Origin: Ereboglobus sp. PH5-10
GTDB lineage: Bacteria > Verrucomicrobiota > Verrucomicrobiia > Opitutales > Opitutaceae
DNA: 64,000 nt
Assembly: GCF_029504735.1 (NCBI RefSeq)
Contig: NZ_JAQFIP010000004.1
Span: forward strand, 1 to 64,000
Direction of reading: 5' to 3'
Shown: piece by piece, positions 1 through 11,040 of the stretch
Layout: each line of letters starts with the position of its first letter
How positions within the stretch are numbered: position 1 is the first letter of the stretch
The notes under the pieces: model-generated
Databases searched by the model: none
Told to the model about the DNA's origin: nothing
Seen by the model: only the letters and a program-made list of their open reading frames with translations
Position numbers and translations under genes: made by a program

Positions 1-55
1 CCCGCCACACAACCAACAACCCCCGAGCGCACCCTAAACACCCTCCTCGCGGGGT

Positions 56-75
56 CCCCCCCCCCCCCCCCCCCC
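56..75. repeat. Poly-C homopolymer run
   Basis: Twenty consecutive C residues lie about 60 bases before the likely start of the EamA transporter gene. A run of this length is rare in a chromosome. It could be a slippage-prone tract that changes promoter spacing, or an assembly or sequencing artefact near a contig end. The sequence alone cannot separate these. Confidence 0.9.
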
Positions 76-137
76 GCTCCCGGGGCTTGCGCCGCGATTG
101 ACGCAACACGGTGCTCGCGCGCATGGTGTTCTTTTTC

Positions 138-1088
138 ATGTCTCAAAATCCCAACCTCAATATCGCCGCCCAGCGCTCCGCATCCGACGCGGGCGGCGGC
201 GCCAACACCACGCTCGCAGGCATCGCCCTGCTCGTCGCGGCGGTGGCATGTTTCGCGTGCATGGACACCACGGTCAAATGGCTGAGCGCGTCACTGCCGT
301 CGTTGCAAATCGTCTCGATCCGCTACATCGGCAGTTTTTTGCTCACGCTCGCGCTGCTGCGCCCGGCGCCCGGCGCGCCCCTGCTGAAAGCCAAGCGCCC
401 GGGGCTGCAAATCCTGCGCTCGCTCGGCATCGTGCTCACGACCGTGTGCTCGTTCACCGCGCTGCAATACATTCCGCTCACCGAGGTGACCTCGGTCACG
501 TTTTCCTCGCCGCTTATCGTCGCCGTCATCGCATGGCCGTTGCTCGGAGAAAAAATGGGGCCGCGCCGCGTGGTGGCCGTGCTCGTCGGATTCGCCGGCG
601 TGCTCGTGATCACGCGCCCCGGAAGCCATGGCGTGCATCCCGCCATCGCACTCGCGGTTCTGGCCGCGATCACCAACGCCCTGTATGCCGTCGCCACGCG
701 CATGCTCGCCGCGCACGACTCGCCGAAAACCACCATATTTTACACGGGGCTTTGCGGCACCGTCATCATGCTCCCGATCCTGCCCTTCGCCTGGCAAACG
801 CCGACGACGATCGGAACATGGCTGGGCTTGCTGGTGACGGGTGTGTTCGGCGCGCTCGGGCACTGGCTGCTCATCCTCGCGCATCAACGCGCCACGGCGA
901 CGGTGCTCGCGCCCTTCTTCTACGCGCAGCTCGTCTTCGCGATGGGACTCGCCATGCTCTTTCTCGGCGAGCGCCCCGACGTGTGGACATTCGTCGGCGC
1001 GTCCATCGTAATGGGCTCGGGCCTGTATCTCATCTACCGCGAACGCGTGCGCAAAGTCCCCGTCCCCAGCGCCGACATGCCGGCGTAG
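138..1088 (+). CDS. DMT-superfamily (EamA) transporter
   Basis: Inner-membrane metabolite exporter of the drug/metabolite transporter superfamily; the substrate cannot be told from sequence. The 316-residue product has about ten hydrophobic segments in two repeated EamA halves (for example IALLVAAVACFACMDTTVKW near the N-terminus, LLGLLVTGVFGALGHWLLIL-like stretches later) and ends with the typical LFLGERP...GLYLIYRE pattern. The ATG at 138 is preferred over an upstream GTG at 111 and ATG at 123 because it leaves a short polar N-terminus before the first membrane helix. The two EamA halves suggest an intact gene. A 20-C tract lies upstream. Confidence 0.85.
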   Translation: MSQNPNLNIAAQRSASDAGGGANTTLAGIALLVAAVACFACMDTTVKWLSASLPSLQIVSIRYIGSFLLTLALLRPAPGAPLLKAKRPGLQILRSLGIVLTTVCSFTALQYIPLTEVTSVTFSSPLIVAVIAWPLLGEKMGPRRVVAVLVGFAGVLVITRPGSHGVHPAIALAVLAAITNALYAVATRMLAAHDSPKTTIFYTGLCGTVIMLPILPFAWQTPTTIGTWLGLLVTGVFGALGHWLLILAHQRATATVLAPFFYAQLVFAMGLAMLFLGERPDVWTFVGASIVMGSGLYLIYRERVRKVPVPSADMPA

Positions 1089-1224
1089 CGCGCAAGACCG
1101 CGCCGCTTTTGCACACGCCTCTTGAACCGGGGGCGGTTCCGTGTTTCTGTGTCCCATTGATTTTTCCGCGTTTTCGCACTTCCGCGCTTCCGCGATTGTT
1201 CTTCCACTCATAGAAAACTTTTCC

Positions 1225-3681
1225 ATGCCCATACGCACACGCGAAAAAAAGATCACGCAAGCCTGGTTCGAAGCGCCGAATCGCGGCCACATCGAACTCG
1301 CCGCCGACTGGCGCGGACGCACCCCGCCCCCGCTTTCCCTCGGCCCGGACGCCCCCGCGTTCACCTCAATCACCCCCGTCCCCTCGCTCCAATTTGCGCG
1401 GCACACCGCCTACTACATCGACCACAAAACCAACGAGATTCATTTCTGCATCTGGCCCGAAAACCTGCCCGCCGAGCCCAGGCAACCGCTCCCCCGAGTC
1501 TACCTCGTCGGCGACCACAACGAATGGCACAAAGCCGTCGGCAATCCCGAATGGGAACTCCACCTCGCGAATCACTACGGCACGGAACTTCTCACATGGA
1601 GCGGTCCCGCGGCCGACTTCATGGCGCAGCCGCCCAAACGCTTCAAGTTCGTCACCGGGCAGCATCAGTGGCTCGATGTTCCCCAGTCCGCGTTCAACGC
1701 GGTCCGCGACGACACCGGCAACCTCAACCGCCAGATCGACCCCACCCGCACCGGCCTCCACGTCTATCAATTCACACTCGACACGCCGCTCGACCTCGCA
1801 GCCAACAACCGCGCCCATTGGAACAACGACCCGCAGGCCACGCTCCGCCCCACCACCTTTTTCACGGAACACCGCACCGCCGCGCCGCTCGGCGCCATCC
1901 CCGGCAAGGACGAAACCCTCTTTCGCATCTACGCGCCGCGCGCGGGCAGCGTCGAGCTTTGCGTGATCGACGACCTCGGCCGCACCGACGAGCCCCACCG
2001 CTACCCCCTCCAGCGCAACCCCGATCACACGTGGGAAATCACCCTCTCCCAAAATCTTCACGGCTGGTATTATTGGTATCACATCGACGGCGCGCAAAAC
2101 GAGTTCACCCGCTTCAACCCCGCGCAACGCATCCTCGATCCCTACGCCCTCGCCGCCGTTGATCGCGACGGCCCGGGCATCATCATCGACCGCGCGCGGC
2201 TCACCCATCGGCGCCATCACGACCACGCGCGCTTCCAAACGCCCGCATGGCAGGACCTCGTCATCTGCGAGGCGCATGTCCGCGATCTCATAGCCCGCGC
2301 CCCCATCGACCTCGCGCCCGATGAACGCCTCACCTTCGCCGGCCTCGCCAAATGGGTCGAGCATCCCGACTTCTACCTGCACCGCCTCGGCGTCAACGCC
2401 GTCGAGCTCCAACCCGTCCAGGAATTCGACAACATCGCCCCCGGCGACTACCATTGGGGCTACATGACCAGCAACTACTTCGCTCCCGAAAGCAGTTACT
2501 CGACCGACCCCGCCCGCGCCTCGGGCATCCACGACCTCCAGCAACTCGTCGCCGCATTCCACCGTCGCGGCATGGCCGTCATCCTCGATGTCGTCTACAA
2601 CCACGTCGGCGAACCCGCCCACCTGCTTCACATCGACCAGCTCGCCTATTTCCACACCAACGCCGACGGATCCCTCTCCAACTGGTCCGGCTGCGGAAAC
2701 GACATCAACGCCGATTCCGCCATGGCGCGGCGCCTCATCATCGACAGCCTCGCGCACCTCGTCGAAACCTTCGGCGTTGACGGCTTCCGCCTCGACCTCG
2801 CCGAACTCCTCGGCATCGACGCGCTCAAGGAAATCGAAGGCGCCCTCAAGAAAACAAAACCCGACATCATCCTCATCGCCGAACCCTGGAGTTTCAAAGG
2901 CCACATCGCCGGCGCCCTCCGCGACACCGGCTGGGCTTCATGGAACGACGGCTACCGCAATTTCATTCGCGAATACGTCCGCGGCGGCTCCAGTCAGGAA
3001 TCCTACGAATACAACCTCAAGGGCTCCCCGTGGCACTTTGCCAAGTTTCCGGCGCAAACCGTCAACTACTCCGAGTCGCACGACGACCGTTGCTGGCTCG
3101 ACGTCATCACGGAAAACGCCGGCCACAACGGCAACATCCCCACCTATAAGGATCGCCGCCGCACCCGCCTCATGGCCTCCGTCCTCTGCATGTCGCTCGG
3201 CATCCCGATGTTTTCCGCCGGGCAGGATTTTCTCCGCTCCAAGCAAGGCGTGAACAACACCTATCTGCGCGGCGACCTCAACGCGCTCGACTACACCCGC
3301 ATCCTGCGCTTCCCCAGCACGCACGCCTGTTTCGCCGAATGGATTGCATTCCGTCGCTCCCCGCGCGGCGCGATCCTCCGCCACTACACCCGCCCGCGCG
3401 ACGAGTTCTTCCGCTTTTTCTTCGCCGAAAACTCCACCGCCGCCGCCACGCTCTACAACGCCGACTGCGAAATGGGCCCGCACCGCCTCCTCTTCGCGAT
3501 CAACGCCACCGAGAACGACATCACGATCAAACTCCCCCCCGAAGTCATGAAACTAAAATGGCGCCAACTCGCCGATCACGACCGTTTCTACTCCCCCGGC
3601 GACCCCGCGCACCCCTATCCCGCGCCCGCCGAAAACCTCTTCCTCCCGCCGCTGAGCTGCGTGTTGTGGGAAGCGGTGTGA
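1225..3681 (+). CDS. GH13 family alpha-glucan hydrolase/branching enzyme
   Basis: Cytoplasmic alpha-glucan-active enzyme of clan GH-H; no signal peptide is seen. The 818-residue protein has an N-terminal extension of about 230 residues, then a CBM48-like beta-sandwich (from about residue 235, FRIYAPRAGSVELCV), then a GH13 barrel. All four conserved regions are present: DVVYNH (from D455), GFRLDLAE with nucleophile D524, AEPW with acid/base E553, and SESHD with H619-D620. The YNH/ESHD pattern resembles the pullulanase, isoamylase and debranching side of GH13. A branching or transferase role is not excluded. The ATG at 1225 is chosen because the frame upstream of it has no family similarity. 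It probably takes part in glycogen or starch turnover. Confidence 0.85.
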   Translation: MPIRTREKKITQAWFEAPNRGHIELAADWRGRTPPPLSLGPDAPAFTSITPVPSLQFARHTAYYIDHKTNEIHFCIWPENLPAEPRQPLPRVYLVGDHNEWHKAVGNPEWELHLANHYGTELLTWSGPAADFMAQPPKRFKFVTGQHQWLDVPQSAFNAVRDDTGNLNRQIDPTRTGLHVYQFTLDTPLDLAANNRAHWNNDPQATLRPTTFFTEHRTAAPLGAIPGKDETLFRIYAPRAGSVELCVIDDLGRTDEPHRYPLQRNPDHTWEITLSQNLHGWYYWYHIDGAQNEFTRFNPAQRILDPYALAAVDRDGPGIIIDRARLTHRRHHDHARFQTPAWQDLVICEAHVRDLIARAPIDLAPDERLTFAGLAKWVEHPDFYLHRLGVNAVELQPVQEFDNIAPGDYHWGYMTSNYFAPESSYSTDPARASGIHDLQQLVAAFHRRGMAVILDVVYNHVGEPAHLLHIDQLAYFHTNADGSLSNWSGCGNDINADSAMARRLIIDSLAHLVETFGVDGFRLDLAELLGIDALKEIEGALKKTKPDIILIAEPWSFKGHIAGALRDTGWASWNDGYRNFIREYVRGGSSQESYEYNLKGSPWHFAKFPAQTVNYSESHDDRCWLDVITENAGHNGNIPTYKDRRRTRLMASVLCMSLGIPMFSAGQDFLRSKQGVNNTYLRGDLNALDYTRILRFPSTHACFAEWIAFRRSPRGAILRHYTRPRDEFFRFFFAENSTAAATLYNADCEMGPHRLLFAINATENDITIKLPPEVMKLKWRQLADHDRFYSPGDPAHPYPAPAENLFLPPLSCVLWEAV

Positions 3682-3733
3682 GAACAAACTCTGCTCCAAC
3701 GCCGTAACGAAAATTCTCGATCAACCAATCTTT

Positions 3734-4423
3734 ATGAAACTAAAAGGCCCCAAACTCCCCTTGATCATCGTTTGTTTTTTGACGTGCGCAGCCGCGCAGT
3801 GCGCCTCGGTCACGCTTACTACCGCCCTCAACTGGGAATCTGCCGATGAAGAATCGTATGAATTGGTGCGAAAAACCTTTCTCGATGCCTCCGAGGAAAT
3901 GCGTCCGAACCTCGTGGATTTTTCTTTGTGTGAGAGTCTAAATGCCCATGCGATGACGATGATCTTTACGCCGCCATTCGAGATCAGCAGACAGGCTTAC
4001 CTTGGGGCAATCGAAGGGCACGAAGAAGCAATCCTTAAACAAAACATGACACTCACAGGTAAAAAGCCCTCAAAGCTGGATGGACTTCCTGCAATCTGGC
4101 TGTTTGCCGAAGGGAAAAATATAGAAGTCGATATGATGATGTATAATGCCACATTATTCGTCTTTTCAAAAAAATATATTATCTCAGTTACCATAAATTC
4201 ATTTGACAGTCCCATTGATGAATCCTCGGAAGTAAGCAAAAGCTATCTTGAACGTATTAAATTGGATTCAGAGTTAGAGCCTGGAGATATTTTGAACGAC
4301 CCCATTAATAGAGACCGCACAATTGGTCGGATCATCGGATATATACTTACACCACTACTGATGTTCGGGTTGCCGATAGGCATCATTGTTATACTCCTAA
4401 AACTATTCGGAAAGCGCCCATGA
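3734..4423 (+). CDS. Hypothetical exported/membrane protein
   Basis: Not recognised. The 229-residue product starts with a signal-peptide-like segment (LPLIIVCFLTCAAAQCA). It has a hydrophilic middle domain and one strong C-terminal membrane helix (ILTPLLMFGLPIGIIVILL) followed by a basic tail, so most of it probably faces the periplasm. Base composition is clearly AT-richer than the flanking GH13 and MBL genes, and codon use is less GC-biased, which suggests later acquisition. It sits 53 bases after the GH13 gene and 31 bases before the MBL-fold gene in the same direction, but no functional link is evident. Confidence 0.7.
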   Translation: MKLKGPKLPLIIVCFLTCAAAQCASVTLTTALNWESADEESYELVRKTFLDASEEMRPNLVDFSLCESLNAHAMTMIFTPPFEISRQAYLGAIEGHEEAILKQNMTLTGKKPSKLDGLPAIWLFAEGKNIEVDMMMYNATLFVFSKKYIISVTINSFDSPIDESSEVSKSYLERIKLDSELEPGDILNDPINRDRTIGRIIGYILTPLLMFGLPIGIIVILLKLFGKRP

Positions 4424-4454
4424 TTACCCCTCTCGTCGGACAAATATCTCGCGC

Positions 4455-5180
4455 ATGATTCAAATCCACCCCATCCGCGGCCTATTTGGTTTTTCCTATC
4501 TTGTAACGGAAACTCGCGATACCGCCACGCGAGCCATCCTTATCGACGCCTGTCCCGGCTGCACTCCGCGAAAACTTTCCGCGCTCTTCGGCAAACTCGG
4601 CATTCGGCCCGGCGACCTTTGTGCGATCCAGCTCACGCACGCGCATTTCGACCACTGTGTGAACGCCGCCGCCATCCAGCGCTGGAGCGGCGCGCCCGTG
4701 CATTGTCCCGCCGCCGACAAACCCTGGCTCATCGAAAGCGCGCATTATCGCGGCCTCAACAAAATCGGAGGCGCGCTCGAAACCATCGGCCGATTCCTCT
4801 GGCGCTACAAACCGCCGGCAAATGTTCACTATTTCACCGCCTGCCAAAATTCGAAGCCGCTTCCACACTTCGAAACCATCCAAAACCTCGCGCTCCCCGG
4901 ACACACGCCCGGCCACACCGGCTATTACATTCTCTCAACCAACACGCTCATCGCAGGCGACCTGTTTGCCGAGCTCGGCATGTTCACGCAAACACCGCCC
5001 CGCATTTTTACCGACGACCGAAGGGAGGCGCTTCGCAGCATCACCAAGGCCGCCTCGCTAAACCCGTCCGAAGTTTACATCTGCCACACCACGCGAACAA
5101 ACGCCATGAGAAGGGCCGAAACACTGCATGCGCTATCCCGGCGCGCCGGGACGGTTCACCACGCCCAAAAATGCGGCTGA
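4455..5180 (+). CDS. MBL-fold metallo-hydrolase
   Basis: Metallo-beta-lactamase-fold hydrolase of 241 residues, likely binding two zinc ions. The HxHxDH motif (THAHFDHC, about residues 60-67), a second metal histidine in LPGHTPGHTGYYI, and the bridging aspartate in IAGDLF are all present in the expected order. Domain length fits the glyoxalase-II-like group, but the substrate is unknown. The ATG at 4455 follows the preceding gene by 31 bases. No signal peptide is seen, so it is probably cytoplasmic. Confidence 0.85.
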   Translation: MIQIHPIRGLFGFSYLVTETRDTATRAILIDACPGCTPRKLSALFGKLGIRPGDLCAIQLTHAHFDHCVNAAAIQRWSGAPVHCPAADKPWLIESAHYRGLNKIGGALETIGRFLWRYKPPANVHYFTACQNSKPLPHFETIQNLALPGHTPGHTGYYILSTNTLIAGDLFAELGMFTQTPPRIFTDDRREALRSITKAASLNPSEVYICHTTRTNAMRRAETLHALSRRAGTVHHAQKCG

Positions 5181-5207
5181 ACAAACCACCCCAAACCGAA
5201 CATGGTC

Positions 5208-5246
5208 CAGGCGCAAAAAAGCGCCGGCGTATGTTTCCGGCGGCGG
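5208..5246 (-). terminator. Hairpin with U-tract after tRNA 3' fragment
   Basis: On the minus strand a 6-bp GC stem (CGCCGG/CCGGCG) is followed by a T6 run at 5213-5218. It lies immediately downstream of the orphan tRNA 3' sequence (5255-5270). Its spacing and layout match the terminator that follows the complete tRNA-Ala at 52.7 kb. Confidence 0.5.
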
Positions 5247-5254
5247 TTTGAATT

Positions 5255-5270
5255 TGGTGGACCCGATCAG
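5255..5270 (-). other. Orphan tRNA-Ala 3' end fragment
   Basis: The 16 bases read on the minus strand as the last part of tRNA-Ala(GGC), including acceptor strand and CCA. They are identical to the 3' end of the complete gene at 52716-52791, with two further matching bases beyond CCA. The remaining T-arm, anticodon and D-arm are absent. This is the kind of scar left by integration at, or recombination through, a tRNA 3' end. Confidence 0.6.
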
Positions 5271-5390
5271 GGGCTGCAATTTCCCCATGAGAGAGCTTCT
5301 TGGTTTGCGCTTGCCGCGAGCGCGGCCAAAATCGCCTTGGTGCTGTTTCGATTTAAACTCTCGCGAAGAAATGCCTTTGGCCAGGGTGCG

Positions 5391-5428
5391 CCCTGGGTGA
5401 TCCGGGATGATGAACAGCTCACCCAGGG
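5391..5428. repeat. Perfect 10-bp inverted repeat (CCCTGGGTGA)
   Basis: Arms 5391-5400 and 5419-5428 are perfect complements around an 18-base loop. A smaller CCAGGG/CCCTGG palindrome precedes them. The CCCTGGGTGA core resembles hairpins in the 36.5-kb palindromic element. The rest of the gap 5181-5529 holds no convincing gene. Confidence 0.6.
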
Positions 5429-5482
5429 AAGCCTACCTCGAATAGGCTGAAATCATGAGAATTCTGATATTGTGCGAATGAA

Positions 5483-5509
5483 CCGCCCCGCGCTTCCGGC
5501 GCGGGACGG
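5483..5509 (-). terminator. Putative terminator of amtB-glnK
   Basis: An 11-bp stem with one mismatch (CCGCCCCGCGC against GCGCGGGACGG) and a 5-base loop lies 21 bases past the glnK stop codon on the minus strand. There is no long T run after it, so termination efficiency is uncertain. Confidence 0.45.
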
Positions 5510-5529
5510 ATTGTCATGATGTTTTCAGA

Positions 5530-5883
<354 letters not shown>

Positions 5884-5918
5884 TTATTGGATACGAAGAA
5901 GAGGCCGCGTCCCGCGGC

Positions 5919-7331
5919 TCAGGTGTTGATGTAGCCTTCCTCGCCGTGGTCGGAAATATCCAGGCCCTGGCGTTCGGCTTCCGGCGCCGGGCGCAGCCCG
6001 ATGACGGCCTTGACGAGATATGCGATGATGACCGTGGCGATGATGCTCCAGGCAAGCGTCACACCCACGGCCTTGAGTTGCGCGAGCAATAAGCCGTCCA
6101 TGATGCCGGCGATGCCGGGGTTGACCTCGGTCGTGGCCAGGACGCCGGTAAGAATCGCCCCGAGCGTGCCGCCCACGGCATGCACGCCGAATGTGTCGAG
6201 CGCATCGTCGTAGCCGAACACGGCCTTGAGTTTTACGACCGCGAAATACGGCACGATGCCCGCGAACACGCCGCAAATCACCGCGCCGGTCGCGTTGACG
6301 AAACCCGCCGCCGGGGTAATCACCACCAAGCCGGCCACAATGCCCGAGCAGAAACCGAGCACCGACGGTTTGCGTTTTGCAACATACTCCAGCACCCCCC
6401 AGGTGAAACCGCCCACGCCGGTGCAAAGCGTCGTTGTCATGAACGCATTCGCCGCGATGCCATCCGCGCCACCCGCGCTGCCCGCGTTGAACCCATACCA
6501 GCCGATCCAGAGTATCGCGGTGCCGACCATGCAAAGCACCATGCTGTGCGGCGCCATTTTTTCGCGTCCGAAGCCAAGGCGCGGCCCGAGAATCACACAC
6601 AGAACCAGGGCCGACCAGCCCGACGACATGTGCACAACCGTGCCGCCCGCAAAGTCGACCGCCTTGATCGCGCCCGCCGCGCCCGACATAAGGCCGCCGC
6701 CCCAAACCATGTGCGCCAGCGGATAATACACGACAAACATCCACACCGTTATGAAGGCCATGATCGCGGTGAACTTCATGCGCTCCGCAATCGCGCCCAC
6801 GATAAGCGCCGGCGTGATGATCGCAAAGGTGAGCTGAAACATCGCGAACACATTTTGCGAAACCCACGGCAACGTGCCCGTCGCGCTCGTCACGCCCTTG
6901 AAAAAGACATGGTCAAGCCCGCCTATGAACGAATTGCCCGGGGCAAACGACAGGCTGAAGCCAATCGCCCACCACAGCACCGTGGACAGCCCCGCGATGC
7001 CCAGGCATTGCGCGAGCACCGAGAGCACGTTTTTGCGGCGGACAAGCCCGCCGTAAAACAACGCCAGTCCGGGCAGCGTCATGAACAACACGAGCGCGGT
7101 GGATGTCATCATCCAGCCGTTGTGCCCCGGCCCGGGTGTCCCCGCGAGGGGGGCGTCCGCCGGGGGAGGCGCGTTGTTTATATAGGCCTCAAGCGCGCCC
7201 AGGCGCGCCTCCGTTGACAAGGGGACGGATGCCGTTCCTGGTGTTTCGGCCCGCGCAGCGAGCGCCATCAGTAATATACTAATTCCGCAAGTCACCGCGC
7301 GGAAAAGTGTGGAGAAGGAATTTGCTTTCAT
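5919..7331 (-). CDS. amtB: Ammonium transporter
   Basis: Inner-membrane ammonium channel, 470 residues. An N-terminal signal peptide (MKANSFSTLFRAV... ending ALAARA) precedes a linker of about 50 residues, then eleven membrane helices. Family segments include ALFYGGLVRRKN, DFAGGTVVHMSSGWSALVL (pore histidine region) and GVFAGIVPYFAV. The ATG at 7331 is preferred to the one at 7340 because it gives a normal basic signal-peptide start. The long periplasmic linker before helix 1 (residues about 40-75, Pro/Gly rich) is somewhat unusual. The partner is GlnK, encoded just downstream. Confidence 0.93.
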   Translation of the reverse strand: MKANSFSTLFRAVTCGISILLMALAARAETPGTASVPLSTEARLGALEAYINNAPPPADAPLAGTPGPGHNGWMMTSTALVLFMTLPGLALFYGGLVRRKNVLSVLAQCLGIAGLSTVLWWAIGFSLSFAPGNSFIGGLDHVFFKGVTSATGTLPWVSQNVFAMFQLTFAIITPALIVGAIAERMKFTAIMAFITVWMFVVYYPLAHMVWGGGLMSGAAGAIKAVDFAGGTVVHMSSGWSALVLCVILGPRLGFGREKMAPHSMVLCMVGTAILWIGWYGFNAGSAGGADGIAANAFMTTTLCTGVGGFTWGVLEYVAKRKPSVLGFCSGIVAGLVVITPAAGFVNATGAVICGVFAGIVPYFAVVKLKAVFGYDDALDTFGVHAVGGTLGAILTGVLATTEVNPGIAGIMDGLLLAQLKAVGVTLAWSIIATVIIAYLVKAVIGLRPAPEAERQGLDISDHGEEGYINT

Positions 7332-7642
7332 GCGTCGCACGGCATAGCACCCCCAACACGGGTCGCGAGGAAATTGATATTATAAGTCTATATTAGAAGT
7401 CTCGCTTACCTTTGAACCGCACACCTTAAGAAAAGCACCAATGGAAATAAACACGGTGATATAAAATTTTTAAATACAACCGGATTTATGAAATAGAATA
7501 ATTAATAAACTTTACGGGAATTATAAAAACTGCAATTCATCCAAGTGCCCGTGCGCAAGCCCCGAAATGAATGCGATATGGCATTTCGATGCCCTGAATG
7601 GCAACCAGCCCGGGCGACATCCAGACATCGCATCTTTCCCGC
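7332..7642. other. AT-rich intergenic region between trpA and amtB
   Basis: No gene is supported here. The 200 bases nearest amtB are markedly AT-rich and include a TATAAT on the minus strand near 7380, which could be the amtB -10 element, but no good -35 partner was found. A weak 7-bp hairpin (CGAAATG/CATTTCG, about 7563-7588) without a T run lies just after trpA. Confidence 0.4.
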
Positions 7643-8443
7643 TTAGCCGACCGCGGTTTTCAATTCGCGGGCGAGGGAATATGTTTTTTCCAGCAAGGCG
7701 GCGCCGGCATGGCGCTCGGTCAGCCGGATGAAGGCGCTGCCCACGATGATGCCGTCGGCAACTTGTCCGATTCGCGCGGCATCATCCGGCGTCGAAATGC
7801 CAAAGCCGACAAGGACGGGGAGCGGCGTGATCTCCTTCAGCGCGGCGACTTGGGCAGCGATGTCCCCGATGTCGTTGCGGTCGTTTTTCACTCCGGTCAC
7901 GCCCTTGACGCTGACGTAATACACAAAGCCTTGCGCATCCTTCAGGATTTTTTTCGCGCGCCGGTTGCTTGTCGCGGGCGAGACAAGCGGGATGAGCGCA
8001 ATGTCCCGCGGGCGCAAAAAACGCGTCAGCTCGCCGGATTCCTCGAAGGGCAGATCGACGACGAGCATGGCGTCGATGCCGGCGGCCTTGGCGTCGGTCG
8101 CAAGGCGTTCGAGTCCGTGTTGCAGAAGCGGGTTGAAATACGAAAAAAGCACGAGCGGAACCGTGGCGTTTTTTTTGCGAATTTCGCGCGCGATGCGCAA
8201 CGCGCCCGCGAGGGTCATTCCGTTGGCGAGCGCTTTTTGCGAGGACGCTTGAATCGCGGGGCCGTCGGCGCTCGGGTCGGAAAACGGCACGCCCAGTTCG
8301 ATGATGTCCGCGCCCGCATCAATCGCTTTCAGGATGAGCTGGAGCGATGTTTCGGCGTCGGGATTTCCAACGGTGAAGAACGCGGTGAACGCCTTTTTGT
8401 TTTCGGCGCGGAGCCGGGAGAATGTCTTGGTGAATCGGTTCAT
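7643..8443 (-). CDS. trpA: Tryptophan synthase alpha chain
   Basis: Cleaves indole-3-glycerol phosphate to indole plus glyceraldehyde-3-phosphate and channels indole to TrpB. The 266-residue TIM barrel has the signature IIELGVPFSDPSADGP with catalytic Glu and Asp, and later VVDLPFEES and GFGIS...ADGIIVGSAF for phosphate binding. It is the last gene of the trpE-G-D-C-F-B-A operon and starts 11 bases after trpB. Confidence 0.96.
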   Translation of the reverse strand: MNRFTKTFSRLRAENKKAFTAFFTVGNPDAETSLQLILKAIDAGADIIELGVPFSDPSADGPAIQASSQKALANGMTLAGALRIAREIRKKNATVPLVLFSYFNPLLQHGLERLATDAKAAGIDAMLVVDLPFEESGELTRFLRPRDIALIPLVSPATSNRRAKKILKDAQGFVYYVSVKGVTGVKNDRNDIGDIAAQVAALKEITPLPVLVGFGISTPDDAARIGQVADGIIVGSAFIRLTERHAGAALLEKTYSLARELKTAVG

Positions 8444-8454
8444 GGTCGGGAAGA

Positions 8455-10227
<1,773 letters not shown>

Positions 10228-10244
<17 letters not shown>

Positions 10245-11040
10245 TTTTCAAAAGTGCCTCAAGCGCGGCGGCGGGGCTTTGCGCCCTCATGAGCGTGGTG
10301 CCGATCAGGAATGCGTCCGCGCCGAGCGCTTGCAGGCGCCGCAATTCGGCCGCCGAGGAAAGGCCGCTTTCAGCGACGATGATTTTGTCCGCGGGAATTT
10401 TCTGAATAAGGTTTTCGGTGAGCCGCGGATGCATCGAAAAGTCTTCGAGGTTTCGGCAGTTGATTCCGATGATGGACGCGCCCGCGCGCAGGGCGCGGTC
10501 GAGTTCCGGTTCGTCATGCACTTCGCAGAGCGCGTCGAGTCGCAGCGTTTTGCAACGATGCAGGAATGCGGCGAGCTCGTGGTCGTCGAGCATTCGCGCG
10601 ATGAGCAAAACGGCCGAGGCTCCGGCGGCGCGGGCTTCGTGGATTTGGTATTCGTCCACGATGAAATCCTTTCGGAGAAGCGGAATTTTTGCGCGCCCCG
10701 CGATATCCTCAAGATAGGAGAGGCGACCCTCAAAGTAATGCGGCTCGGTCAGAATCGAAAGCGCGGCGGCTCCGTTTTTTTCAAGCGCGTCCGCCAGTTT
10801 TAGCGGCTCAAAGGGATCGCGTATCACGCCCGCCGAGGGCGAGGCGCGCTTGAGCTCGGCAATCACGCGCGGCGTTTTGCATTGCCGGCCATCGCGAAGT
10901 GCGTCCGCGAAGGACGGCGCGGGCTGGCGTGATTGCGCGGCGCGTTTTAGTTTTTCGAGCGGGACGTGTTTCTGTTTTTCCTCCAAGTCCCGCCGGGTGC
11001 GGGCGGCGATTTGGTCGAGTATGTGCGCGCGGGTTTTCAT
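10228..11040 (-). CDS. trpC: Indole-3-glycerol-phosphate synthase
   Basis: Closes the indole ring from CdRP. The 270-residue product has the expected barrel motifs: VIAELKRASPSAGVI with catalytic Lys, LRKDFIVDEYQIHEARAAGA, IIGINCRNLEDF, and VAESGLSSAAEL. It overlaps trpD upstream by 4 bases and trpF downstream by 17, consistent with translational coupling through the operon. Confidence 0.96.

Noticed and set aside
1366-2904. Long open frame of 512 codons on the minus strand opposite the GH13 gene
   Set aside because: It is a high-GC antisense shadow: Val/Gly/Glu/Asp-rich, no motifs, and the plus strand has a complete GH13 enzyme.
5202-5450. Open frames across 5.2-5.45 kb
   Set aside because: They cross the tRNA fragment and a hairpin and have no motif or plausible start signal.
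7529-7550. Possible sigma-54 promoter for amtB
   Set aside because: TGCAA and GTGCC are present on the right strand sense but 9 bases apart rather than about 5, so the -12/-24 spacing does not fit.
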